From the NCBI RefSeq assembly GCF_019393635.1, contig NC_057862.1:483170669-483234668 (forward strand): 64,000 nt of DNA. Direction: 5' to 3'. Source of the stretch: Dromiciops gliroides. Its lineage: Eukaryota > Chordata > Mammalia > Microbiotheria > Microbiotheriidae. The translations under genes and the position numbers were made by a program. The notes beneath the pieces were generated by a model that worked only from the letters and a program-made list of their open reading frames with translations, was not told where the DNA came from and did not search any database. The number at the start of each line of letters is the position of its first letter. The stretch's first letter is position 1. Positions 1 through 10,295 of this stretch are shown here, piece by piece.

Positions 1-214
1 GTCATAGCAAACTCTTCATGACCCCATTTGGGGTTCTCTTGGCAGAGAGACTGAAGGGGTTTGTCATTTTCTGCTGCAGGTCATTTTACAGATGAGGAAA
101 ACAGGGTTAACTGACTTTCTTAGGGTCACACAGCTAGTATCTGAGTCCAGATTTGAACTCAGGTCTTCTTGAATCCAAGCCCAGCACTCTATTACTGTGC
201 TACCTAACTGCCCC
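1..214 (-). repeat. Mar1-type tRNA-derived SINE, reverse, cut by window start
   Basis: Read on the minus strand this begins with the tRNA-like head (GGGGCAGTTAGGTAGC...), continues through a B-box-like GAGTTCAAATC stretch and the AGCTGTGTGACC core, and ends in the long Mar1-type 3' part (ACCCCAAATGGGGTCATGAAG) instead of a polyA tail. Its 3' end lies at or beyond base 1. Divergence looks moderate. It is a non-coding retroposon. Confidence 0.85.
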
Positions 215-1105
215 TATTAATGTGACAAGCTGATTATTTTGAAATTCTACCACATCAACCTAACCTAGGTACATTTTAACAGCCCCAAATGAAATAATCT
301 TGTTGGTACCACAAAAATTGCCTCTATTTTCCCTGTCTCTATGGAGGGCTTGGTATAGTTTGTTTGCAGACTTGTAGACTAGGCATGTGATTTACAAGCC
401 ATGACTGCTAATGTAGGAATACAATAATAAAAACAAGGAAAGCAACCAGAAGAATTGAACAAGATCCTTTCCCTCCTACATCTTCTAAATAAGGGACAAA
501 TCACCTGAGAAAATTTTGGATTCTTTTTTCCTTGTTTCATAATTTTCTCATTGGAATGACCTTTGGTAAAGGGGCCAAAGTGAGAATCACAGATTCATAT
601 AACTGAAAGGGCAGTTGGGCCTGGCCTTTAAAAGAAGATGAGTACCCACCAAGAGGAGATACATAAAAGGATATAGACAGCTGTGAAGAGGGTCATAGAG
701 AGAAGAGATTCTTATATGGGAGAAGACAGTAGATGCTCCAGGGAAATTATCCCCAAAAAGAATATACCAGAGAAAATATATGATGTAAGAAGGAAGCTCA
801 GAAATGAAGCTTACCAGGACAAAAAGAAGAAAGGGAACTGGAGCAAGAGAAGGAGGAGTAGAGGCAAAAGAAGACATATATAGATAGAAAAGGAAAAACG
901 TGGACCCCATGTAAACCCTGGTGAGAGGCCTATACATTCATTACCTTTGTTAGGAAATCACATGGACTTAGAAAGCAGCAAAAGAGAGAGATACAGGAAA
1001 GACAGAACCTCAGGGAGAAATAAGATTTAGAGACCCAACAAGAAAGGGTGAGAAAAGATATAGAGTCTCATCCAGGCCCAAAGAGAAGTCTACAGGTTGC
1101 ATGAA
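215..1105. other. Unassigned stretch; purine-rich plus strand
   Basis: I recognise no gene or repeat here. From about 640 to 1090 the plus strand is strongly A/G-biased. This keeps the complementary strand free of stops and produces a chance 116-codon frame (587-937, minus) of low-complexity hydrophobic residues with no recognisable domain. Confidence 0.5.
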
Positions 1106-1271
1106 AGCTTAAACTGTGAGTCAGTGGACCCCATATGGGGTTTAGTAACTGAATGTGGGGGTTGCAAACTTTGGCAACAGTAAAAGGTTGTTTACCTATT
1201 TGATCTACCTATATATTCCGTGTCACAAAAAATTTCTCAAAGAAAAGGGGGTCTTGGGTGGAAAAAGGTTT
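1106..1271 (+). mobile_element. Decayed TIR-type DNA transposon (hAT-like), left part
   Basis: The sequence from GCTTAAACTGTGAGTC onward matches a second copy at about 20062-20245 almost throughout (a CCCATATGGGGTTTAGTAACTG-type segment, a GGCAACAGTAAA-type segment, then GTGGAAAAAGGTTT). The left end CTTAAACTGT and right end AAAGTTTAAGA are imperfect inverted repeats, as in non-autonomous DNA transposons. No transposase is present. The copy is interrupted at 1271 by the EIF3K retrocopy and resumes at 2208. The hAT/Charlie-like class is inferred from end sequence only. Confidence 0.65.
1258..1271. repeat. Target-site duplication, 3' side of EIF3K retrocopy
   Basis: GTGGAAAAAGGTTT at 1258-1271 pairs with GTGGAAAAAGTTT at 2208-2220 (one base indel). 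The uninterrupted sister transposon at 20.2 kb contains this sequence once, followed by AAGAAG, which supports a genuine target-site duplication. Confidence 0.8.
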
Positions 1272-2207
1272 GGTTTTTGTTTGTTTGTTTGTTTGTTTTT
1301 GTTGTTGTTGTTTTTCCAGGAAGTAAAGGGCTTTTATTTAAGAAGCTGGGAATACATAAAGGAAAAAGAGATGCAGAAAAAAAAAGACATTAGGCAGGAG
1401 TTACTGGGAGAAGTCCATAATGCTGGAAAAGCTCTCAAAGTCGATCTTCTCCACAATATTCTTGGATTTGATGCTCTCCTCTTGGTTGCAAATGAAGACC
1501 TGTCTTGCCTCATTGGAAGTCCAGCCATATTTGTGCATCCATACTTTCAGCTGGCTGTCTGAAAGATTTCCTAGCATCTCAGCCAGAAGTCAGCAATCAC
1601 TATGTTGATATGTGATGCCCACAACATGGCAGATACATTTTCAGAGGGAGTCTTCAAAGCCTGTGATGCCATTGAGGAGAAGTTCCATGTTCTCATCCAG
1701 GGCATGCCAGAAAGCTTGGAAGTGACAAGTCTCCAGCAAGTACCCCAGGTAAGGATCTGCTTGATGGGTGCCTGGATGATTATGCACTTGCACAGGGTGG
1801 AGTCCTTGTGGGGGAGGTTAGTGAGGGCCTTCAGCAGAATCTGGGCTGTCGCTGTGGTCTGGAAGAAGGTCGGGTTGAACTGGTATAGCTTGAGCACGGC
1901 CAAGTTGGCTTCCAGGTCATAGTCATTCTCCTTGGTCTGGGTGTCTGCATGGCACTCCAGGGTGGTCAGTTTCTCAGGACTGTACCTGTTGATGCCCTTG
2001 AGCAGCTTCATCACATTGGTGAGCATCTGCTCAAACAGTGCCATGTCCTCCTCCTTATCACTGGCAGATGCCAAAGCTGAGGCCTGGTCTGGAGCCACAA
2101 CAGGAATCAGAAGAGGAGGGGAGGAGGGAAGGATGGAAGTCCTCCTTCAAAGATGACACCTTCTGCTGCACGGTCATCCACTTCTTCCATGGTGGGCAGG
2201 GGAGAGT
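1272..2207 (-). pseudogene. EIF3K: Processed pseudogene of EIF3K (translation initiation factor 3 subunit K)
   Basis: The minus strand encodes a protein closely matching eIF3K, the PCI-domain k subunit of the eIF3 complex. The N-terminus (MALFEQM near 2042-2022) is followed by DLEANLAVLKLYQFNP and TAQILLKALTNLPH. The last residues, SIMDFSQ, resemble the normal C-terminus and end with TAA at about 1406-1408. It is intronless. A short 3'UTR with AATAAA (minus strand, about 1334-1339) leads into an A-rich CAAACAAA tail (about 1272-1318), the hallmarks of an L1-mobilised mRNA copy. It is dead. A deletion removes about five codons in the QEER region. A 1-bp deletion follows near 1745, shifting frame after KQIL. 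Later stops occur (for example near 1604 and 1650). About 100 bases upstream of the start codon are probably 5'UTR. The flanking repeat GTGGAAAAAG(G)TTT is present at both ends. Confidence 0.93.
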
Positions 2208-2230
2208 GTGGAAAAAGTTTAAGAAAACCT
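2208..2230 (+). mobile_element. Decayed TIR-type DNA transposon, right end after retrocopy
   Basis: This is the continuation of the element at 1106-1271. GTGGAAAAAGTTTAAGAA matches the right terminus of the copy at about 20218-20236. It begins with the second target-site duplication copy. Confidence 0.7.
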
Positions 2231-2424
2231 CAGTTACACTGCCCAAAGAGCTCCAAAAGAGCAGAACAATCAGCACTGAAAAAACAAAAAGCAACATTGT
2301 ACCAAAATGCAATCCGGACTTATCTTTCTGTAGTGGCATGCAGAGTATTGTTCCAGAAAGGAGCTGGCATGTGCATTCAGTTGTTTGGGGGGTTTGCTTG
2401 TGTTTGTTTGTTTGTTTTTCTTTC

Positions 2425-2587
2425 TCAAAAGAGGACCGTGACATCGAGCTGATGTCATGACTTGCACTGAATTGGATTTAAGTGAGGGAGGGCTGTGCAA
2501 AGTCACTGACCCCATCTCTCCTCCAGAGTCATCTGTGTCCAATGGCAAGATATACATCAGAACAACTGGAGATGGCTCCGGATGTTT
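2425..2587. repeat. Probable marsupial interspersed repeat, unnamed
   Basis: The text GAGGACCGTGACATC, then GACTTGCACTGAATTGGATTT, and then a CTCCTCCAGAGTCATC-type block have the look of a high-copy marsupial repeat lying next to the SINE at 2588. I cannot name the family. Confidence 0.35.
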
Positions 2588-2713
2588 AAGGCAATTGTAG
2601 TTAAGCGTCCTGCCCAGGGTCACACAGCTAGTAAGTGTCTAAGGTGAGATTTGAGCTCAGGTCCTCTTGACTCCAGGACTAGCACTCTATCCACTGTGCC
2701 ACCTCACTGCCCC
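2588..2713 (-). repeat. tRNA-derived SINE, reverse
   Basis: Minus-strand head GGGGCAGTGAGGTGGCACAG, then the CAAATC/ACCT region and the core AGCTGTGTGACCCTGGGCA. It is 3'-truncated or tail-less and continues into the adjacent unnamed repeat. Confidence 0.8.
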
Positions 2714-2744
2714 ATATATTAAATAATTCAATTCAATAAACATC

Positions 2745-3432
2745 TATTTTTATTTAAAGTTTTGAGCTACATATTCTATCCCTTTTTCCCTCCCTCCCCT
2801 CCCCTCTCCCTGAGGTGGTAAGCAATCAGATGTATTTTATACAGGTCCAGTTATGTAAAACATTACTACATTAGTTATTTTGTATATGAAAACTTGAATT
2901 AAAGAAAAAATGGAAGAAAGTGAAAATAGCATGCTTTAGTCTGTTCAATCGATATCAGTTCTTTCTTTGGAGGTGGATAGTATGCTTCATCATTAGTGCT
3001 TTGGGATTATCTTGGATCATTGTATTGCTTACAATAGTTAAGTCATTCACAGTTTTTCAAACAATATTGCTGTCATTGTGAACAATGTTCTCCTGGTTCT
3101 GCTCACTTCACTGTATTTCAATTCATACAAGTATTTCCAGGCCTTTCTGAGATCATCCTGCTTGTCATTTCTTATAGCACAATAATATTCCATTATTATC
3201 ATATACCACAGCTTGTTTAACCATTCCTCAATTAATAGGCATTCCTTTGATTTCCAATTCTTAGCCCCCACAAAAAGAGCTGCTATAAATATTTTTGTAC
3301 AAAGAGGTCTTTTTTTTCTTTTTGGGGATGTCTTTGAGATATAAACCTAGCAGTGGTATTGCTGGATAGAAGGGTATTCACAGTTCTATAGCCCTTTGGG
3401 CATAGTTCCAAATTGCTCTCCAGAATGGTTGG
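2745..3432 (-). mobile_element. L1 LINE 3' end (ORF2 C-terminus and 3'UTR), reverse
   Basis: The minus strand carries the typical L1 ORF2 tail: GATCCAACCATTCTGGAG, then the conserved YYCAIRNDK segment (minus frame about 3047-3271), then a 3'UTR with a G-rich tract (minus strand of the CCCTCCCTCCCC at about 2785-2810). The same element type recurs at 6860-7857 and 24300-26390. It is 5'-truncated with several stops. Confidence 0.85.
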
Positions 3433-3562
3433 ATCTGAATAAAGGTTTATTAAGCTCCTACTATGTGACAGCTATTATGGTAAGCTCTGTGGGTACAAAT
3501 AAGTAAAAGAAAGACAATCCCTTCCCTTGAAGAATTTACAATCAAATAGGGAAAAGACAATA
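3433..3562. repeat. Recurrent ancient repeat (TTTATTAAGCNCCTACTATGTG type)
   Basis: AAAGGTTTATTAAGCTCCTACTATGTGAC followed by a GTACAAATAAG and AATTTACAATCAAAT pattern. The same text recurs at 22806-22925, 34905-35095 and 58855-58995. It is a dispersed mammalian repeat whose family name I cannot give with confidence. Confidence 0.65.
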
Positions 3563-4640
3563 CATAAAAAGAAGCTGGAAAGATCAGGGGGAACATGGCA
3601 ACAGGGGATACCTAGAGCTGGGGGATCTTGTTCCTTTGGGTTGAAACCAAACATGGAAAATGGAGTGAGCTAAAAAGTTCAAATCCTACCCTCTGTAAGT
3701 GAAAGATTTGAAAGGCATTTAGTGCTTCACCCTGCAGCCCTCCAATCAGAGGGAAGAAGAGACTGATAGAGGTGGGAAGGTGCCTGGTGATGAGATTAGA
3801 AGTGATCAGTTTACACTGGGAAAGGCATCTTGATCTGTGGAGTTGAAGCCAAGTAGAGCTTCAGATGGAAAGCAGAGGGAACTGAAGAGTACGTATGCGA
3901 GTATTGATATTTGCCTTCTGGAAAATGAAGAAGAGTTTCCCTGGCAATTAAGTGGCCTAGATTTGAGCCCATCTACATTTTTTTTTCAGGCAAAATAAAT
4001 CCTGTCCTTAAATAAAACATCTTATTAGCCTGAATGCTTTCAAGGGAATTCAGAGTCTTTCAAAAAGTTATATGAACCAAATTCTGATGTCTCTAGGGGG
4101 AATTTTGAGGAAGAAGGTTGAGTCAAAGAAAGTTTATAAGACACCTTCCCACAATTATACATGGATATGTAATGTGAGGGTCCAACTGGTGCAACTCTAT
4201 AGACATGTCCTAGTGCTTCAAGCTGTGGCAGTGCCATTTATATCTTACCTTACAATGATAAGTTTATCTACCCCCTTCATGATGAACATGGAGAGCAGAC
4301 CCTGGGCTTCTTTAGACTTTTATCTTTGTTACATATCAGGTAGAGATAAATTTTGTGATTATAAAATGGGTTGAGGGAAGCACCTTAGAACAGATGGTTT
4401 CTCAGAGAGAGAAAGAGAAGTCCTTAATAGGGAAGGTGTTATAAATAGTTCAAGAAGAAATTCTCTGGTCATTTAGAGGAAACCCCATTGCAAGCAGAAA
4501 ATAGTTACAGTTATATAAGGACATATTCAAACACAGTAGACATTCATTGATGGCCTATAAAAATTAATCTTGCCAACTAAAAGGAGCCAGTACTGATGGA
4601 ATATATTTCATAACAGTTTAAACCACAATTTTAATGACCA
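3563..4640. other. Unassigned stretch
   Basis: No recognisable repeat or exon. Short chance frames occur on both strands (100 codons at 4072-4374 plus, 65 at 4040-4237 minus) with no domain features. Confidence 0.4.
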
Positions 4641-4815
4641 CTTGGAGAGGTATCTGCTGCCTAGGGATTTGGCAGATTTTATTAATATGACCTGAGTTAA
4701 ATGATGACTTGGAGGACAGAAAACCAGGGGTGAGGTGAGATGGGAAAAAGCAAGTCTATACAAATAACTTAGGGCAACAGGAAAGCCCTTATCCCAAGGA
4801 CCTGGAGATCCCATA
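4641..4815 (-). repeat. Left arm of long inverted repeat
   Basis: Its reverse complement aligns with 5338-5495. Shared landmarks include AAGRGCTTTCCTNNTGCCC, CTCAGGTCATRTTAAT and CCAAATYCCTAG. Both arms translate to a related string (QVxLIKS), which shows homology and not necessarily coding. The arms are separated by about 520 bp. Confidence 0.65.
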
Positions 4816-5337
4816 GGAAATCAAAGCCTTTGGACTAGGTAAAGTAATCATGACAGAAATATGAACATCACATATGGTGAAGGTCCTTGAAAATTTCCCT
4901 CTACTCCTCCCTGATACCCCAATTAACATATGTGTAAATACATTCCACTGCTATAAAGTAAGAGGAGGGGACAGGAAAGAAGGAGGACAGAGAAATCTGA
5001 AGGTACTTGCACTACATGTGATCTTTATGCTTCTGCCATGGACAAGATGATCATACTCCTAAGAGAAGGTAAAGGGACTTGAAGGATTCCTCTCCACTCT
5101 TAGGTTATCAGAGAGATCAAAGAGTTCTTGACAAAGAAGGACTTCGATGTGAAAACAAAGAGAAAGAATCTGTAGAAGATCCAAAGAGCTAAAGTCACCC
5201 TACCTTGTCCTAAGACTTCTTGTTTGATTTTTCTAGGATCCTTTCACATACTCATGGCACAGCTGAGTAATACATTTTAAGGATAGGCCAATGTATGTCT
5301 GGTACTACCACCTCTTCTGGCTAAGCCCCAACTCCAT

Positions 5338-5495
5338 GGACTAAGAGCTTTCCTACTGCCCCAAGGTCTCTATATGGTCATTCTTTTCCCCATATCACCC
5401 CACCCCCCAATATTCTGCCTTCCAAGTTGTCATTCAGCTCAGGTCATGTTAATTAAATCCACCAAATCCATTAAATCTACCAAATTCCTAGAAAG
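5338..5495 (+). repeat. Right arm of long inverted repeat
   Basis: Homologous to the minus strand of 4641-4815 with scattered substitutions and a short internal duplication of the AAATCCACCAAATC/AAATCTACCAAATT unit. It may be two opposed copies of one repeat, or terminal parts of one element whose interior (4816-5337) I cannot identify. Confidence 0.65.
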
Positions 5496-5729
5496 AAGGA
5501 AGAAAGAAATCCAGACCTGTGTCAGTCATTGTGTAAATGAGGGTAGAGTATACAAGACATGGTTGGACAATGCCTCTGAAAGGACATACTTCATTCATTC
5601 TTTTTTTTTTTTAGGACATACCTCATTCAAAAGAAATAGGATGGGGAAATGGAGGATGGAGCAAAGTAACCTTAGATATTAAGAAGATAGGTTCATAGGT
5701 CCCTGAATTAATCACTATTGGTGTGAGAT

Positions 5730-5787
5730 CCCCTACCAGGATCAAGTAAAAATCCTCTGTTTGACATTTAAATACCTACATAATTTG

Positions 5788-5833
<46 letters not shown>

Positions 5834-6255
5834 TCCAGTCTTTCTTACACATTTTAACACCCTTTCTCCAATCCAGTGACACTGACCTCCTTATTCTTTA
5901 AGCAGAACACCCCATCTCTGGGCTCAGGGAATTTTCACTGGCTGTCCCCTCATGCATAGAATGTTCTTCCTCATCTCTGCCTGCTGAGTTCCTTTAAGTC
6001 TCAGCTAAAATCCTACGTTCTCCAGGAAATCTTTCCTGATCCCTCTTAATTCTAATGCCTTACCCCTTTGATTATTTCCTATTTATTCTATATATAGCTT
6101 CTTCATACCTAGATTTTGAATATCATCTCCCCCATTGTATTGTGAGCTCCTCAAGGGTAGAGACTATTTTTTTGTCTTTCTTTGTATGCCCAGTGCTTAG
6201 CACAGTGTTTGGCACATAGTAAGGACTTAATAAGTATTTATTGACTGACTGACCT
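5730..6255 (+). mobile_element. L2 LINE 3' end with internal (CA)n
   Basis: The conserved L2 3' region is visible: TCACTGGCTGTCCCCTC, then CAGGAAATCTTTCCTGATCC, then GAGCTCCTCAAGGGTAGAGACT, and the terminus CAGTGCTTAGCACAGTG with a TTGACTGACTGA tail. A (CA)n array has expanded inside it. Confidence 0.85.
5790..5831 (+). repeat. (CA)n microsatellite
   Basis: About 20 uninterrupted CA units, lying within L2-derived sequence. Confidence 0.97.
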
Positions 6256-6261
6256 ATATTA

Positions 6262-6455
6262 ACTTCACAGGAGATTTCTAGTAGAGCACCTCAAGATTCT
6301 ATGTGTGGTCTTCTGCAGATGAACATTTTGCAGATGACACAAAGACAGAAGGGTCAGTTATATTATAGAGGATTTTTTTTCAGATAATGGTTAGACTAGA
6401 TAGCTAGTGAAGTTCCCCACCTCACTAAAATTTGATTCTTTAGATCTGTAATATT
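6262..6455 (+). mobile_element. CR1/L3 LINE fragment
   Basis: Degenerate match to CR1-clade L3 text: TTTCTAGTAGAGCACCTCAAG corresponds to the SSGVPQG-coding segment, followed by TTTGCAGATGACACAAAG (FADDTK) and a TTAGACTAGAT-type 3' end. It is heavily deleted. Confidence 0.5.
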
Positions 6456-6536
6456 TTCTCTGTGCCTGCCTCAGCTTCAACCCTTGCCAATACTCCACTC
6501 TAATAGCTGGAACCTAGAGTCAAGGTTGGAAGAAAC

Positions 6537-6757
6537 TAGGTGGCTCAGTTGATAGAGTACTAGGCCTAAAGTGAGGAAGACCTGAGTTCAAATCCAGCCT
6601 CAGACTAGCTGTGTGACCCTATTTGCCTTAATCCACTGGAGAAAGAAATTGCAAACTACTCTTGTATCTTTGCCAAGAAAACCCCATGAACAGTATTGGT
6701 GTACTAAGGTCCTTGCCTTCACAAAGAGTTGAACATTACTGAATGACTGAACAACAA
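6537..6757 (+). repeat. Mar1-type SINE
   Basis: Head CTAGGTGGCTCAGTTGATAG, promoter-like GAGTTCAAATCC, core CTAGCTGTGTGACC, then the Mar1 3' end TTTGCCAAGAAAACCCCATG and TGAATGACTGAACAAC. The middle is slightly deleted. Confidence 0.88.
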
Positions 6758-6859
6758 AGAGTTACGGTCATCCCATAAAAGTTGCTGGCCAACAGACTCA
6801 ATAGGATCGTGGAAATCAAAGAAACTTTATTTACAAATATAGGGGTAAAAACTCATGAT

Positions 6860-7857
6860 AGGCCTTTAAATTTTTTAATTTTCCCCCAATTGCACATAAA
6901 AACAATTTTTGACATTTGTTGGGGTTTCTCTTTCAAGTTTTGAGTTCCAAATTCTATCCTTCTCTCCCTCCCCTTCCCCCTTCCTGAGATGGTAAGCAAT
7001 CTGATTTAGGTTATACACATGCAATCATATAAAAATTTCCATATTCATAATTTTGTGCAAGAAGACTCAAGAAAGGAAAGGAGGAAAGAAAGAAGAAAGG
7101 AGGAAAAGAAGGAAGGAAATGGTCTGCTTAATTCTGTCTTCAGACAACATCAGTTCTTTCTCTGGAGGCAGATAGTATTTTTCATCATGAAGTCTTGGAT
7201 CATTGTATTGCTGAGAATAGCTAAATCATTCGCAGTTGATCATTGTACAGTATTACTGTTACTATTAACAGTGTTCTCCTAGTTCTTCTCACTTCACTTT
7301 GAATCAGTTTTTGTAAGTCTTTCCAGGTTTTTCTGAAGTCATCCTGCTTGTCATTTCTTATAATAGCATAATATTCCATCATAATCATATAACTTGTTCA
7401 GTTATTCCCCAACAGATAAGCATCCCCTTAATTTCCTTTTTTTGCAAGGCAATAAGGATTAAGTGGCTAGCCCAGGGTCACACAGCTAGTAAGTGTCAAG
7501 TGTCTAAGGCTGGATTTGAACTCAGGTCCTCCTGAATCCAGGGCCAGTGCTTTATCCCCTACACCACCTAGCTGCCCCCGCATCCCCTTAATTTCTAATT
7601 CTTAGGCACCACAAAAAAGCTGCTATAAATATTTTTGTACAAATAAGTTCTTATTCCCCTTTTTTATTATCTCTTTGGGATACAAATGTAGTAGTGGTAT
7701 AGCTGGATCAAAGGGTATGAGCAGTTATATAGCCCTTTGGACTTAGTTCCAAATTGCTCTCTAGAATAGTTTGATCAGTTCACAACTTCACCAACAGTGC
7801 ATTAGTGTCCCACTTTTTCCACATCCCCTCCTACATTTCTGATAAGACTTTTAAATT
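6860..7857 (-). mobile_element. L1 LINE 3' end, reverse, split by a SINE
   Basis: Same L1 3' region as at 2745-3432 and longer on the 5' side. On the minus strand it runs from TTATCAGAAATGTAGGAGG through CCAAATTGC and the GCTGCTATAAATATT region to a G-rich 3'UTR and an AATTAAAAAATTT end. The SINE at 7436-7579 interrupts it. Confidence 0.85.
7436..7579 (-). repeat. PolyA-type SINE nested in L1, with 16-bp duplication
   Basis: A complete SINE on the minus strand (GGGGGCAGCTAGGTGGTGTA... to CTTGCAAAAAAA). It is flanked by perfect target-site duplications GCATCCCCTTAATTTC at 7420-7435 and 7580-7595, showing L1-type insertion after the host L1 was fixed. Confidence 0.95.
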
Positions 7858-9783
7858 CAAAATTTTAACCTCACTTGCAGAAGCAACTAGGAAAGAAAAT
7901 TTAGGAAACAGCAGTCTACCCCTCTAGGGGAATAAACTTGAAAGTATAAAGGGTACAGAGAGAGCAATGAAGGTGACCATCAGCAGTAACCACCATTGTA
8001 AAAGAAGAGTAGTGACGAAAAGGAAAAAAACATATGGTTACCTAAGAAAAAGATGAGATAAGAAGTTGCACAGAAGAACCAACACCAGGGAAGGTGATCA
8101 ATGAACAACAGATGGTTATAAATATGTTGGCAACTTCACTGTACATCAGTGGAGGGAAAATATCCATGCCCCTGTTAGTGCAAGCCAACATCCCTATGGG
8201 AGTATCCATAACTCTGATATAGCCCAGACCACTTGACAGATCAGGCAAATGTTTCGAGACAGTGGCCTATCACTCAAGGGGCATATTTGAGATCCCCAGA
8301 CACAACAGCTATACAGAACTAAAGAAAAGAGTTCATGTCTGCTGGTTCATTTTTAAGAAGTTGAATTTTATCAAATTCTTTGCATAATTATAAAATCACT
8401 TCAGTGTCAACAGAGAGAACACATTAAAATATTTGTTTGAACTGGGAAAATATCCACACATCAGGACACAATTTAGCCTATTCAAAATTAATGCACCAAA
8501 AAAAACTTCACAAAATCACTTCTTTCTTTGTTCTATAATCTACAAAATACAGTGGGAAAGGAGATGATTTTTGTTTATACTTGCCTAACAGATGAGACGT
8601 GATTTTTACATTTAGTTTCATGTAAACACAAAGGCAAAGAGGAAGTTCAATTTATGTCATGAAAAGCTAGTATATTTGCATGAGGGAAATCACTAGACAG
8701 ATGTTTTTTGATAATAAATACTTCTGATATTTTGAGGGATCCCTGAATTCAGCTTCCCAAGACATTCCTCCATAAGTACAGATTGTGGCCTCTCCATATC
8801 ATCTTATCCTATGTCAAATATATTTTTTCCTCTGTAAAAGATCCACCCAAAACATATGGAGCCCATGAAAGAAATGTTTTTGATAAAGATGTTTAAATAC
8901 ATAATGTTTTTTATTGCCAAGAAAATAATTCATATTATACCACCAAAGAAAATATCTCACACATAAAATATAGACATTGAAACCAAAAAAGGGGAAGAGG
9001 AGGAAAGAGGGGTAAGGAGAGTTATAGTGCAGCACCTTCATACATAAGATAGTTTTAAAATATTGATTGATTGAAAAAAAATAATTTATATCATTCAAGA
9101 ATTTTGTGATTTGGAATATCAAGGTAATTAAATACTATGTCTCAGCTTAAGTGGACCAAGAACTTGGAGAAATTCCAAAATCATGTAATGTAAATGATTA
9201 TAGGGTTGGGAAATGGGGTCTATAAATCATGACTAAAGAAATCGAGGGTTATTTAGCCTAAATGGGAGGTCTACTAAATTATAAACACGATTGTATGGGA
9301 GTATAGTTTTAAATTACTCAGATTCACTATGACCCATCAACAGAGCTGCTCAAGCAATAGGGAACCTAGAGAGGATTACAGAAAACAAGAACAATACCTT
9401 ATATGTATATCTACAAAGGGTATATGGCATATCAGATAGAGAACTAAACTTGTAATCAAAATCATACTTTTCACATTTATTAAGTGACCTCATCAAGTCA
9501 CTTATCCTCTATGTATGTCAAGCAATTCCCTAGGATTTATCCATAGGAAGGTGGAGTTGATCAGGCAGCACAGTAGCTTTCCTGTCCTCCACCCCTACCC
9601 TGATTCCTGACCAGCTCCTACGGGCATCTTCCCTTCCCAACTCTCCTAGACCTGGACCCCTCTAGGCCCTGACTATAGGGTAGATACAGTCTCTCACTGT
9701 AGGGAAAAAGGAAATAACTACCTGCAATACCTTCCCATAAAACCATCAGGCCTTACCAGTTACCTTACTATCAAACCTTAAGG
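7858..9783. other. Unassigned stretch
   Basis: About 1.9 kb without an element or exon I can recognise. Base composition is AT-rich. The longest frame (102 codons, 8814-9122 minus) is hydrophobic and Ile/Phe/Tyr-rich with no domain. Confidence 0.4.
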
Positions 9784-9960
9784 ATGCCTTGCTTTCCATT
9801 CAATCTACAACTGACACCACCTATATGTGTTGTTTCTCCCATTCAGGGTACAAACTCTTTAAGAGCAAGGCCAATCTCCATTTTCTATTTGTATCCTCAG
9901 CACTTAGCATATTCTTTGATATATCATAAGTACTTAATAACTGTGTTTTCATTCACTTTA
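9784..9960 (+). mobile_element. L2 LINE 3' end
   Basis: GTACAAACTCTTTAAGAGCAAGG, then ATTTGTATCCTCAGCACTTAGC and CATAAGTACTTAATAA follow the L2 3' consensus order. It is an old, diverged copy. Confidence 0.7.
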
Positions 9961-10059
9961 TCTCCAAAGTCATAAGCTCATAGTAGAAGGGTTTCCCACA
10001 TGGGTAGTTCCCCACAAGAAAAAATTACAGATCCTTCCCATATTCTTGGATATTTATAT

Positions 10060-10295
10060 AATGAGACAATGAATGTAAAGTGCTTCAACAATCTCAAAAT
10101 GTTATAAAACTGTAAGAATAATAGTAATATTACAGTGCTTTGAAGTTTTCAAAGTGTTTCCCCATCTTTACCTCAATTAATACATATAGCAAGCCTATAA
10201 AAGAGTAAGAATTAGATATTATTATCCCCCATTTCCTTTATAGATTAGGAGACTGAGATGCAGAGAAGCACAAGATGGAATAAGAACTTGGGAAT
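10060..10295 (-). repeat. MIR-family fragment, reverse
   Basis: CAGTGCTTTGAAGTTTTCAAAGTG, then the TTATTATCCCCCATTTCC and AGACTGAGATGCAGAG order is that of a reverse-orientation MIR as found in marsupials. Confidence 0.6.

Noticed and set aside
587..937. 116-codon frame on the minus strand, hydrophobic, apparently membrane-like
   Set aside because: It is the shadow of an A/G-rich plus strand. Composition is low-complexity Phe/Leu/Ser/Tyr, with no domain and no gene context.
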